6,880 nt of DNA from UBA11540 sp003445125 (GTDB lineage: Bacteria; Bacillota; Clostridia; Oscillospirales; Ruminococcaceae), in the NCBI GenBank assembly GCA_937899435.1, contig CALBQG010000062.1:1-6880 (forward strand), in the 5' to 3' direction. The position numbers and the translations under genes are program-made. The notes below the pieces were generated by a model. It was not told the DNA's origin and made no database searches. It saw only the letters and a list, made by a program, of their open reading frames with translations. This document shows, piece by piece, positions 1-5,866 of this stretch (position 1 is its first letter; each line of letters starts with the position of its first letter).

Positions 1-2
1 TA

Positions 3-863
3 CTGGAAAGCCTGAAGCGCTTTGCGGCTTTTTACGAACGCGAGATATACGATCCGGAAACCGGCAAGGTCTACCACGCGATCCGCCGCTATGCCGAGTC
101 TCCGCGTCTGTACAATGCTCCGTGGGTAGCGACCCTGATGAGTGAGTTCTATGCTGTTTTCGGCGAAAAACGGTATCTGGAAATCATGATGCGGATGATG
201 CGTGTGTATTATCAGATCGGCGGATTGAAGTTCTACCCGAACGGACTGTTGATGTATCAGCAGGTAACGGCATTGCGCGATGCGGGAATGGATGAGGAAG
301 CCGAGGAATTGATCGGATGGTTCAAACAGCATGTGGACAATATGCTCCTGAATGATCTGGATTATCCGGCGCACGAAGTGGTGTTTGAGCAGACCATCGT
401 CAGCCCTGTGGTCGCGTATGCGGCGCAGCTGTACTTTTTGACCGGTGAGGAAAAGTACAGGAAAGCGTCGGCACATCATTTGAAGTATCTGCTTCGGTTC
501 AACGGATTGCAGCCGGACTGCCACCTGTACCGTCACCCGATCCGTTATTGGGATGTTTATTGGGCGGGAAAAACGGGCATTTTCGGCGATACGTTCCCGC
601 ACTACTGGAGCTGCCTGTCTGCGTGGTCGCAGCGGTGCTGTGCCGAAGCGGTCGGTGACGCACAGGGGCTTCGGGAAGCAGAAGAGGAGATGCGCAATTG
701 CTTCTGCCTGTATAATGAAAAATTCCAGGGAACCTGCGGACATCTGTATCCCTTTATGATCGACGGTATCCGTTGCGAGAAAGACGATCCGTGGTCAAAC
801 GATCAGGATTTCACGCTGTATTTTGCGTCCAAAATTTTTGACGACTCGTTTTTCCGTCAGTAA
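3..863 (+). CDS. Six-hairpin glycosidase-like protein, C-terminal part (5' end outside window)
   Basis: The reading frame is open from the first complete codon at position 3, so the first methionine (138) is internal and the gene starts upstream of the window. The visible 286 residues are rich in Trp, Tyr and His and alternate helical stretches with loops, as in (alpha/alpha)6-barrel carbohydrate-active enzymes. Telling segments are YNAPWVATLMSEFYAVFGEK near the start, FEQTIVSPVVAYAAQLYFLTG in the middle and the aromatic run RYWDVYWAGKTGIFGDTFPH followed by YWSCLSAWS. These resemble uncharacterised bacterial proteins annotated as six-hairpin glycosidases, from memory rather than a search. No signal peptide can be judged because the N-terminus is missing. 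Substrate and family number cannot be assigned; a lyase or epimerase of the same fold is possible. The gene ends at TAA 861-863, directly in the A-tract of a shared terminator. Confidence 0.6.
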   Translation: MESLKRFAAFYEREIYDPETGKVYHAIRRYAESPRLYNAPWVATLMSEFYAVFGEKRYLEIMMRMMRVYYQIGGLKFYPNGLLMYQQVTALRDAGMDEEAEELIGWFKQHVDNMLLNDLDYPAHEVVFEQTIVSPVVAYAAQLYFLTGEEKYRKASAHHLKYLLRFNGLQPDCHLYRHPIRYWDVYWAGKTGIFGDTFPHYWSCLSAWSQRCCAEAVGDAQGLREAEEEMRNCFCLYNEKFQGTCGHLYPFMIDGIRCEKDDPWSNDQDFTLYFASKIFDDSFFRQ

Positions 864-909
864 AAAAGTACACGCCGCCTCCCGAAAGGAGGCGGCGCGA
901 ACTTTTTTT
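862..909. terminator. Bidirectional intrinsic terminator between convergent genes
   Basis: A perfect 10-bp GC-rich stem (CGCCGCCTCC at 873-882 with GGAGGCGGCG at 888-897) closes a 5-base CGAAA loop. It is flanked by an A-tract (862-867) and a T-tract (903-909), so a U-tail follows the hairpin on either strand. It serves the glycosidase-like gene on the + strand and the aminopeptidase gene, whose stop lies at 908-910, on the - strand. Confidence 0.9.
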
Positions 910-2194
910 AGTCGGCGATAAAATAACTGCCGTCTTTTTGAAGTGAAATCGAAGTCTGATAGAACCGTTCCAGCGCCCTGACCATGTATTCGGTGTCCTC
1001 GGCACCCGCGGTTTCCATTGCCGAGTGCATGGCAAGCTGGGGAAGACCGATGTCCACGGTGTTGACGGAAACTTGCGTGTCGGCAATGTTTCCCAACGTG
1101 GAGCCGCCCGGCATATCGGCACGGTTGGCATAATACTGAAGCGGCACCTGTGCTTTTTCGCAAATCAAACGGAACAGTCCCGCGGAAACGGCGTCCGAAG
1201 TGTATCGTTGGTTGGCGTTGTACTTGAGGACGATGCCGCCGTTGAGAACCGCCGTGTGGTTGGGATCCTTGTATTCTGCATGATTGGGATGCACCGCGTG
1301 CGCGTTGTCACAGGAAACAAGAAAACTGTCGGCAAACTTGCGACGCACGGCTTCATCGTCAAGACCGGCGGCATGGCTGATGCGGAAAAGAACATCGCGC
1401 AGGAAAGTTGAAGCAGCACCTTGCTTGGTCTGACTCCCAACTTCCTCGTTGTCAAACAAACAGTAGATCGGCAATCCTTTGCCGTCTTTTGCCTGCAAGA
1501 AAGCGGTCATTGCAGCAAAGGCACACTGTAAATCGTCCAGACGGGGGGCGGCAATCAGTCGGTTGAAGTAGACGCCTTCCTGCGGGTTGTACAGGAGCAA
1601 ATCGGTGGTCAGAATGTCGGTTTCATTGACGCCGAGATGCTCGGCAATGCGCTTTTTCAGTGTTCCCGCATCACTTTTCATTCCGTACAGCGGGAGCATG
1701 TCCACCGAAGCATTGTAGCTTGCGTTTTCGTTGGCATTGCGGTTCATGTGGATGGCGACGTTCGGAATAATCGCGCTAACGCCCTCCAAATCCACCAAAC
1801 GCACGGCAAAGCCTTCATTGGTGCGAACCGTGACGCGTCCTGCGATGGAAAGCGGGCGATCCATCCAACTGGAGCACAGCATTCCGCCGTATTTTTCCGT
1901 GGACAGACGAAGATAATTCGTATCCTCCATCTCGGCGTTTTCTTTGATCTTGAACGCCGGGCTGTCTCCGTGCGCTGCGGTCATCATGAAGCCCGAAAAC
2001 TCCGATTTCATCCGAAAGGCAATCAGCGAAGATCTGTTGCGGAGAACATAATAACCTTTTCCATTTTCGAGCTTCCATTCGTCCGCTTCGTTCAGGAGAG
2101 TGTAGCCGGCGTTTTGTAAAAGTTCTGCGGTGTGTGCCGCTGCATGATAAGCGGTAGGCACGTGTTTAATAAAGGAAAAAAGAGCCTGATTCAT
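908..2194 (-). CDS. M18 family aminopeptidase (aspartyl aminopeptidase-like)
   Basis: A 428-residue cytoplasmic di-metal aminopeptidase that removes N-terminal residues, in this family usually acidic ones, from peptides. Length and motif order fit peptidase family M18: AAHGDSPAFKIK (metal ligand H75), SSWMDRPLSIAGRV (109-121), IPNVAIHMNRNAN (143-155), APRLDDL (216-222, bridging D220), FDNEEVGSQ (247-255, catalytic E250 and ligand E251), SCDNAHAVHPNH (294-305, ligand D296), MPGGSTLG (361-368) and QLAMHSAME (386-394, ligand H390). Residue roles are by analogy with human DNPEP. The frame extends to 2239, but the start at 2194 is chosen because AAGGAGA (complement 2201-2207) sits 6 nt before it and the protein then begins as the family does. 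Its ATG overlaps the stop of the upstream acetyltransferase frame as ATGA, suggesting translational coupling. No signal peptide. Substrate specificity is inferred from the family. Confidence 0.95.
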   Translation of the reverse strand: MNQALFSFIKHVPTAYHAAAHTAELLQNAGYTLLNEADEWKLENGKGYYVLRNRSSLIAFRMKSEFSGFMMTAAHGDSPAFKIKENAEMEDTNYLRLSTEKYGGMLCSSWMDRPLSIAGRVTVRTNEGFAVRLVDLEGVSAIIPNVAIHMNRNANENASYNASVDMLPLYGMKSDAGTLKKRIAEHLGVNETDILTTDLLLYNPQEGVYFNRLIAAPRLDDLQCAFAAMTAFLQAKDGKGLPIYCLFDNEEVGSQTKQGAASTFLRDVLFRISHAAGLDDEAVRRKFADSFLVSCDNAHAVHPNHAEYKDPNHTAVLNGGIVLKYNANQRYTSDAVSAGLFRLICEKAQVPLQYYANRADMPGGSTLGNIADTQVSVNTVDIGLPQLAMHSAMETAGAEDTEYMVRALERFYQTSISLQKDGSYFIAD

Positions 2195-2802
2195 AGAATG
2201 TCTCCTTGAATTTTTTTGTCTTTGAAGTAAAACACCCAATCCTTTTCTCCGATTTCACGCAGCACGCGGCACGGATTTCCGACCGCGATGACATTGGCGG
2301 GAATGTCCTTGGTCACGACGCTTCCCGCGCCGATGACTGTGTTGTCGCCGATCGTAACACCGGGCAAAAGGATGGCGCCCGCGCCGATCCAACAGTTTTT
2401 GCCGACAGAAACCGCAGCGTTGAATTGATATGCCTGCAACCGCAGCTGCGGCAATATCGGGTGACCTGCAGTGGCAATGGTTACATTCGGTCCGATCATG
2501 GTGTGGTCGCCGATATCAATGCGGGTGTCATCCACCAGTGTGAGATTGAAATTGGCATACACCGATTTTCCGAGATGAACAAAATTTCCCGCCCAGTTTG
2601 CATGGAGCGGCGGTTCAATGTAGCATCCGTCTCCGATCTCCCCAAAAAATTTCTTTTAAAGTGCCTGCCTTTTTTCGCTTTCGTGCGGGCGTGTGGCATT
2701 ATAATCGTACAGCAGCTCAAGACATTGCTGCTGTTCATCGGCAATTGTAGGGTCGTTGGGATTGTAAAGCTCTGTGCTGTGCATTTTGGTTCGTTCGTCC
2801 AT
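2191..2802 (-). pseudogene. Maltose/galactoside O-acetyltransferase, interrupted by an in-frame TAA
   Basis: Read from ATG 2800-2802, which follows a good ribosome site (GGAGGTGG), the frame encodes a 203-codon hexapeptide-repeat acetyltransferase of the LacA/Maa type, the same length as E. coli LacA. These enzymes move acetyl from acetyl-CoA to a sugar hydroxyl. Codons 1-60 match the N-terminal maltose-acetyltransferase domain (MDERTKMHSTELYN..., RPHESEKRQAL), followed by IEPPLHANWAG, VYANFNLTLVDD and the left-handed beta-helix part with TAGHP (catalytic-type His), WIGAGAILLPGVTIG, VIGAGSVVTKDIP and GNPCRVLREI. Codon 49 is TAA (complement 2656-2658), between L48 and KKFFGEIGDG, where the family has Leu; TTA to TAA would do it, and the frame is intact on both sides. 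Only a 48-residue peptide would be made unless translation restarts, for example at GTG (complement 2560-2562), or the stop is a sequence error. The stop TGA 2191-2193 overlaps the aminopeptidase ATG. Confidence 0.85.
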
Positions 2803-2829
2803 AAGAATCCACCTCCGTGTGATGATACT

Positions 2830-2857
2830 ATTGTAACATTTTTATAAAAAAAATCAA
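2830..2857 (-). promoter_or_regulatory. Putative sigma-A promoter for the acetyltransferase-aminopeptidase pair
   Basis: On the minus strand TTGATT (complement 2852-2857) and TACAAT (complement 2830-2835) are separated by 16 nt, about 28 nt upstream of the acetyltransferase ATG. The surrounding sequence is very AT-rich. The position fits the divergent intergenic region, but one base short of ideal spacing and an imperfect -35 make it a moderate call. Confidence 0.55.
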
Positions 2858-2875
2858 GAATTTTTCAAAAACCTC

Positions 2876-2907
2876 TTGACATATTGAAAAGGGTATGGTA
2901 GTATAAT
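2876..2907 (+). promoter_or_regulatory. Promoter of the PerR-rubrerythrin operon
   Basis: A consensus -35 TTGACA lies at 2876-2881. Two overlapping -10 candidates follow: TAGTAT at 2899-2904 with a 17-nt spacer, and the perfect TATAAT at 2902-2907 with a 20-nt spacer. Which one is used cannot be settled by eye. The gene start is 36-39 nt further downstream. Confidence 0.75.
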
Positions 2908-2927
2908 AACAGTAATCATTACTATTA
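2907..2927. promoter_or_regulatory. Palindromic Fur/PerR-type operator
   Basis: AGTAAT (2911-2916) and ATTACT (2918-2923) form a perfect 6-1-6 inverted repeat around C2917. It extends to 10-1-10 (2907-2927) with one mismatched pair (2910/2924). The core TAAT-n-ATTA matches the centre of the PerR box (TTATAAT-n-ATTATAA). It begins in the -10 hexamer and runs past the likely transcription start, where binding would block RNA polymerase, directly before a gene for a Fur-family protein. Autoregulation by the downstream protein is an inference. Confidence 0.75.
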
Positions 2928-2942
2928 CGAAGGGAGAAACCG

Positions 2943-3323
2943 ATGCGAAACTCAAAACAAAGAGATGAGATTCTGGCGGTCCTTCGGTCTGCACGTTACC
3001 ATTTCAGCGCCGTGGAGGTCTATGATCGGGTGCGGGGACGGATTCCGGACATCAGCCTCGGAACGGTGTACCGTAATCTCGGGAAACTGGTAGAATCCGG
3101 GGAAGCACTGATGCTGGAGACAGAGGAACGTGTGGTAAGGTATGATGGCTTTGTGCAACCACACACCCATTTTATGTGTGAAGAGTGCAAGGAAATCTAC
3201 GATTTTCCCTGTACGAAAACAACAAGGAAGATTGACGGTTTTTTGATCCGCTCCGAACGCACGATGTATTATGGCGTGTGTAAAAAATGTTTAGAAAAAA
3301 AAGAAAAGGAGAATGAACAATGA
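2943..3323 (+). CDS. perR: PerR-like Fur-family transcriptional repressor
   Basis: A 126-residue Fur-family regulator, expected to be a cytoplasmic dimer that represses peroxide/oxygen-defence genes when metal-bound. The winged-helix DNA-binding part covers roughly residues 5-65, with the recognition helix segment ISLGTVYRNLGKLVESG (37-53). Two CxxC pairs (C79/C82 and C113/C116) form the structural zinc site. Candidate regulatory-metal ligands by comparison with B. subtilis PerR are H20, D68, H74, H76 and D87. Aspartate in IYDF, where Fur usually has Glu, favours PerR over Fur or Zur. It is slightly short for the family (usually about 140) because the N-terminus is brief. The ATG follows GAAGGGAG (2929-2936) with good spacing. 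The stop overlaps the rubrerythrin start (ATGA), so the two are one operon. The operator palindrome upstream suggests self-repression relieved by peroxide. Confidence 0.9.
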   Translation: MRNSKQRDEILAVLRSARYHFSAVEVYDRVRGRIPDISLGTVYRNLGKLVESGEALMLETEERVVRYDGFVQPHTHFMCEECKEIYDFPCTKTTRKIDGFLIRSERTMYYGVCKKCLEKKEKENEQ

Positions 3324-3862
3324 AAAAGTATGTATGTCCTGTTTGCGGTTATGTGTATGAAGGTGAAAATCCCCCGGCAGAGTGCCCGATCTGCCATGCG
3401 AAAGGTTCTACTTTCAAAGTTGTGGAAGAGGGAAGAACCTGGGCGGCAGAGCATGTGGTCGGTGTCGGCAAAAATGTTGACCCGAAGATCGTGGAAGGTC
3501 TGCGCATGAACTTCAACGGCGAATGTTCTGAGGTCGGTATGTATCTGGCGATGGCGCGCGTCGCTTACCGTGAAGGCTATCCCGAAGTCGGCTCCTATTA
3601 TGAGAAAGCCGCTTGGGAAGAAGCGGAACACGCAGCGAAATTTGCGGAGCTTCTCGGAGAAGTGGTAACGGATTCCACAAAGAAGAACCTTGAAATGCGC
3701 GTGGAGGCGGAAAACGGCGCCACACTCGGCAAGGTGGAACTGGCAAAACTGGCAAAAGAGCAGAATCTGGATGCTATTCACGATACCGTTCATGAAATGG
3801 CGCGCGACGAAGCCCGTCACGGCAAGGCGTTCGAAGGACTTTTGAAGAGATATTTCAACTGA
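3320..3862 (+). CDS. rbr: Reverse rubrerythrin (rubredoxin domain first)
   Basis: A 180-residue cytoplasmic non-heme iron protein that reduces hydrogen peroxide (and in clostridia also oxygen) with electrons relayed through rubredoxin-type iron. Residues 1-37 are the rubredoxin domain, with Fe ligands C6, C9, C22 and C25 (CPVCG, CPICH). Residues about 50-180 are the ferritin-like four-helix di-iron domain, with the ExxH motifs EAEH (101-104) and EARH (164-167) plus acidic ligands probably among E68/E71, E129/E131 and E158. Classical rubrerythrins carry the rubredoxin domain at the C-terminus; the order here defines the reverse type known from Clostridium acetobutylicum, where PerR represses it. 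The ATG overlaps the perR stop by 4 bp and AAAAGGAG (3304-3311) lies ahead of it, inside the perR coding end. Expression is probably induced with perR under oxidative stress. Confidence 0.95.
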   Translation: MKKYVCPVCGYVYEGENPPAECPICHAKGSTFKVVEEGRTWAAEHVVGVGKNVDPKIVEGLRMNFNGECSEVGMYLAMARVAYREGYPEVGSYYEKAAWEEAEHAAKFAELLGEVVTDSTKKNLEMRVEAENGATLGKVELAKLAKEQNLDAIHDTVHEMARDEARHGKAFEGLLKRYFN

Positions 3863-3942
3863 TGATGCGATTGTTCTGATTGTGTCAAAAACTCGGAGTA
3901 TCATTGCAATTGTCCTCTGAAGACGAGCCTTTATATCGATTA

Positions 3943-3983
3943 GCAGGGCAAAAATCTTTGACTTTTGCCCTGCAATTTTTTTT
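3943..3983 (+). terminator. Intrinsic terminator after rubrerythrin
   Basis: GCAGGGCAAAA (3943-3953) pairs perfectly with TTTTGCCCTGC (3963-3973) across a 9-base loop, and an 8-T run follows at 3976-3983. It closes the perR-rbr operon about 80 nt after the rubrerythrin stop. The 80 nt between stop and hairpin show no gene or other recognisable element. Confidence 0.92.
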
Positions 3984-4028
3984 GCAAATAAAATTTCAAA
4001 AAAATTTGAGGAAAAATAAAATAGGATA

Positions 4029-4057
4029 TTGACATTTGAAGGACCTTGTGGTAAAAT
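4029..4057 (+). promoter_or_regulatory. Strong extended -10 promoter for the tRNA-Leu genes
   Basis: A perfect TTGACA (4029-4034) is followed after 17 nt by TAAAAT (4052-4057), with an extended -10 TG motif at 4049-4050. Transcription would begin near 4064, about 90 nt before the first mature tRNA. No protein gene fits between this promoter and the tRNA. Confidence 0.85.
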
Positions 4058-4063
4058 AATATT

Positions 4064-4154
4064 CGTTCGGTCGGTGACACGAACATCAGCGGATCAGGCA
4101 GTAAGCCCCGCCTCGGAGAAGATCGCTTCGAGTAAAAAAGAAATGATCAGATAT
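4064..4154 (+). other. tRNA 5' leader with two potential hairpins
   Basis: Between the expected transcription start and the first tRNA lie about 90 nt. GTTCG (4065-4069) can pair with CGAAC (4080-4084), and CTCGGAG (4112-4118) with CTTCGAG (4126-4132, one G-U pair, 7-base loop), followed by an A-rich stretch. No known riboswitch or T-box signature is seen. The leader is presumably removed by RNase P and other nucleases. A function beyond that is not supported. Confidence 0.35.
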
Positions 4155-4241
4155 GCGGATATGGCGGAATTGGCAGACGCGTATGGTTCAGGTCCATATG
4201 CAAGCAATTGCATGCAGGTTCAAGTCCTGTTATCCGCACCA
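4155..4241 (+). tRNA. trnL-CAG: tRNA-Leu, anticodon CAG
   Basis: An 87-nt class II tRNA with encoded CCA. The acceptor GCGGATA (4155-4161) pairs with TATCCGC (4231-4237); the D-stem is GCG/CGC (4164-4166 and 4178-4180). The anticodon stem TATGG/CCATA encloses loop TTCAGGT (4187-4193), giving anticodon CAG at 4189-4191, which reads CUG. The long variable arm forms TGCAA-gcaa-TTGCA (4199-4212), as expected of tRNA-Leu. The T-arm is GCAGG-TTCAAGT-CCTGT, followed by discriminator A4238 and CCA 4239-4241. Confidence 0.96.
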
Positions 4242-4273
4242 CAAAACGCCCTGCAACCAGGGCGTTTTGTTTT
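4241..4273 (+). terminator. Terminator-like hairpin between the two tRNA-Leu genes
   Basis: ACAAAACGCCCTG (4241-4253) pairs perfectly with CAGGGCGTTTTGT (4258-4270) across the loop CAAC, and TTTTGTTTT (4265-4273) supplies a U-rich tail after the 7-bp GC core. The stem starts at the last A of the tRNA's CCA. It lies before a second tRNA that has only 19 nt of further upstream sequence, so it may act as a partial terminator or a processing signal. Confidence 0.8.
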
Positions 4274-4292
4274 ACATTCTGTGAAAAAATAA

Positions 4293-4375
4293 GCGAGTGT
4301 GGCGAAATTGGCAGACGCGCCAGATTTAGGTTCTGGTGGATTTCCGTGCAGGTTCAAGTCCTGTCACTCGCACCA
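4293..4375 (+). tRNA. trnL-TAG: tRNA-Leu, anticodon TAG
   Basis: An 83-nt class II tRNA with encoded CCA. The acceptor GCGAGTG (4293-4299) pairs with CACTCGC (4365-4371); the D-arm is nearly the same as in the tRNA-Leu just upstream. The anticodon stem CCAGA/TCTGG encloses TTTAGGT (4325-4331), giving anticodon TAG at 4327-4329, which reads CUA and by wobble other CUN codons. The variable arm is shorter (about 11 nt, from 4337). The T-arm is identical to that of the upstream tRNA, and discriminator A and CCA end at 4375. Confidence 0.96.
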
Positions 4376-4377
4376 CC

Positions 4378-4414
4378 AAAAAGCCTTGAAAACTCAGTGT
4401 TTTCAAGGCTTTTT
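4378..4414. terminator. Intrinsic terminator after the tRNA genes, probably bidirectional
   Basis: A perfect 16-bp stem (AAAAAGCCTTGAAAAC at 4378-4393 with its complement at 4399-4414) closes a 5-base loop. It ends in five T on the + strand and, because it starts with five A, also in five T on the - strand. It stops the tRNA transcript and could also stop the convergent minus-strand gene that ends at 4486. The 71 nt up to that gene hold only a weak GTCACA...TGTGAC inverted pair. Confidence 0.88.
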
Positions 4415-4485
4415 GCGATTTCTTTTTGTTGTCACACGGACTTCAGGGGAGGCGTCAGCTGTGACAGGCACTTGTTGGTTTTTCG

Positions 4486-5835
4486 TCAAACAGACGGAAC
4501 AGATTCCTTTCTGCCTTTCTTCGGTATAACGGTAACACTGTTAGAGGTCGGTGCGGAAGCGTTTCCGTCCTTATTGTAAAGAATGATGACGATCTCACAG
4601 GTTCCGGCTTCATTCGGAATGATAATTGCTTTAAAGGAGGATTTTCCTTTCCTTTCACTGATGCGAAGCAGTTCTGCTTCCTTGCCGTTTACCAGAACGG
4701 AGGTAACATCAAGCGAAACCGTGATTCTTACAGTCACTTTCGATCCGACAGTCGTTTCAGCCTTCCCGATAACCGTTTCAAACAGTTCGGGAGTAAAGAC
4801 GGGAGTTTGATCTCCCTTGCCGCCGAGTACCCGAATTACACGGAATCCGACATCTTCATAACCGAGAGCGGCAGCTCTGCCTTCCTCGCGGTATTCGGTG
4901 CGACAATCGGTTCTTGCCGTGTTCCACGCGCCGCCCTTGACACCGAGCGTAATCATGACGCCGTTGTTGCTTCTCTCAGTGGATGTCCATTCCCAGACAT
5001 TGCCCCAGAAATCGATTGCCCCGTGCGCACCGCGTGTAACTCCGGCGTATTGCTCAACGGGAGTTCTGCCGTCATTGACGCCGCAGTTGAAATCTGCATC
5101 CTTCGGCATGTGACCAGCAGCAAGTTCCCATTCGCTCTCGGTGGGAAGCCGGTAGAGATTTTCTTGGTCATTCGCTGTCAGCCAGCTGCAATAAGCTTTC
5201 GCATCTGCCGCAGAGACCATATTGACCGGATAGTTTTCTTCTCCCGCAGGATAAGTCCCGTTTTTCCAGCTTGACGGAACCTTGTACCCGGTTGCATCAA
5301 CAAACGCCTTGTAATGCTCATTTGTCACCTGTGTACGACTGACATAGATGTCAGAGCCTGCGCCCATTACGGGAATATATTCGTACATCGGTGCGTCTGC
5401 GATCTTCCATTTGAGAAGTCTTTCGTCCGTAAAGCGGAGCATGGTGGCGTTGATTCTGTCCCAATAAGTCAGATACATTTCATCCACAATTTCCTGCATT
5501 TCGGCGACCTTCGCGTCCCCGCCCGGCTTTCCCTGCGTTTCGGCTTTCAGTTCGGCGAGCTTTGCTTCCTTTCGGACAAGCACCGCATCATAATTGCGAA
5601 TGACAGCGGCACGGAGATTTTCATAGTTTTCGTCGTTTGGATTTCTTTGATAGAGCGAAATCAACCGTTTTGTTTCCTCGTCAAGCTCCGGTTGTTCCTT
5701 TTCGATAAAGTCGCTGTGTTCAAACATATTCATGTTGTCGTCTTTACCGTTTGCCGCAAACACAGATACCGAAAGCGCGGTGAATGTCATCAGCGGGGCA
5801 AGAGCGATACTGATGATACGGCATATTTTTTTCAT
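4486..5835 (-). CDS. Secreted protein with FGE/SUMF1-like (formylglycine-generating enzyme fold) domain
   Basis: A 449-residue exported protein. Residues 1-28 are a signal peptide (MKKICR, hydrophobic core, probable cleavage after VFA at 25-27). Residues about 45-145 are charged and helical, possibly coiled coil (VRKEAKLAELKAE). Residues about 150-336 match the FGE-sulfatase/SUMF1 fold: VSRTQVTNEHYKAFV (165-179), YPVNMVSAADAKAYCSWL (202-219), YRLPTESEWELAAG (228-241), FWGNVWEWT (276-284), GGAW (301-304) and GFRVIRV (330-336). True FGEs have two active cysteines after GG(S/A)(Y/W); here the first position is T306 and only C311 remains, so sulfatase activation is doubtful and a binding or other role is likelier. 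Residues about 345-437 form a beta-rich, Ig-like tail; no LPXTG anchor follows. The start is supported by AAGGAG (complement 5843-5848). It lies 31 nt after the GxKx repeat gene, probably in the same transcript. The true function is unknown. Confidence 0.85.
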   Translation of the reverse strand: MKKICRIISIALAPLMTFTALSVSVFAANGKDDNMNMFEHSDFIEKEQPELDEETKRLISLYQRNPNDENYENLRAAVIRNYDAVLVRKEAKLAELKAETQGKPGGDAKVAEMQEIVDEMYLTYWDRINATMLRFTDERLLKWKIADAPMYEYIPVMGAGSDIYVSRTQVTNEHYKAFVDATGYKVPSSWKNGTYPAGEENYPVNMVSAADAKAYCSWLTANDQENLYRLPTESEWELAAGHMPKDADFNCGVNDGRTPVEQYAGVTRGAHGAIDFWGNVWEWTSTERSNNGVMITLGVKGGAWNTARTDCRTEYREEGRAAALGYEDVGFRVIRVLGGKGDQTPVFTPELFETVIGKAETTVGSKVTVRITVSLDVTSVLVNGKEAELLRISERKGKSSFKAIIIPNEAGTCEIVIILYNKDGNASAPTSNSVTVIPKKGRKESVPSV

Positions 5836-5866
5836 AGGATCACTCCTTTCAGATTTCCGAAAACAC

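Noticed and set aside
1025..2119. Plus-strand reading frames opposite the aminopeptidase gene
   Set aside because: They are antisense to a gene with full M18 motifs, have no ribosome sites and show no recognisable domains.
2195..2239. Longer aminopeptidase start at 2239 (15 extra residues)
   Set aside because: The extra residues (MGVLLQRQKN...) do not resemble the family N-terminus and lie inside the acetyltransferase end, while the start at 2194 has a good ribosome site.
2496..2744. Minus-strand frame of 82 residues suggesting a frameshift in the acetyltransferase gene
   Set aside because: It is a shadow frame. The acetyltransferase homology stays in a single frame from 2802 to 2191, interrupted only by one stop codon, so no frameshift is needed.
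4431..4465. GTCACA...TGTGAC inverted pair as a terminator or operator
   Set aside because: The arms are only 6 bp and 23 nt apart, and no T-run follows on the minus strand; chance occurrence is likely.
4029..4579. Overlapping plus-strand reading frames across the tRNA region
   Set aside because: They run through two well-formed tRNA genes, a promoter and terminators, lack ribosome sites, and their translations look like non-coding sequence.
4486..5835. FGE-like protein as the variable target of a diversity-generating retroelement
   Set aside because: The FGE fold is used by such targets, but no reverse transcriptase or template repeat is visible in the window, and the fold is followed by another domain instead of ending the protein.
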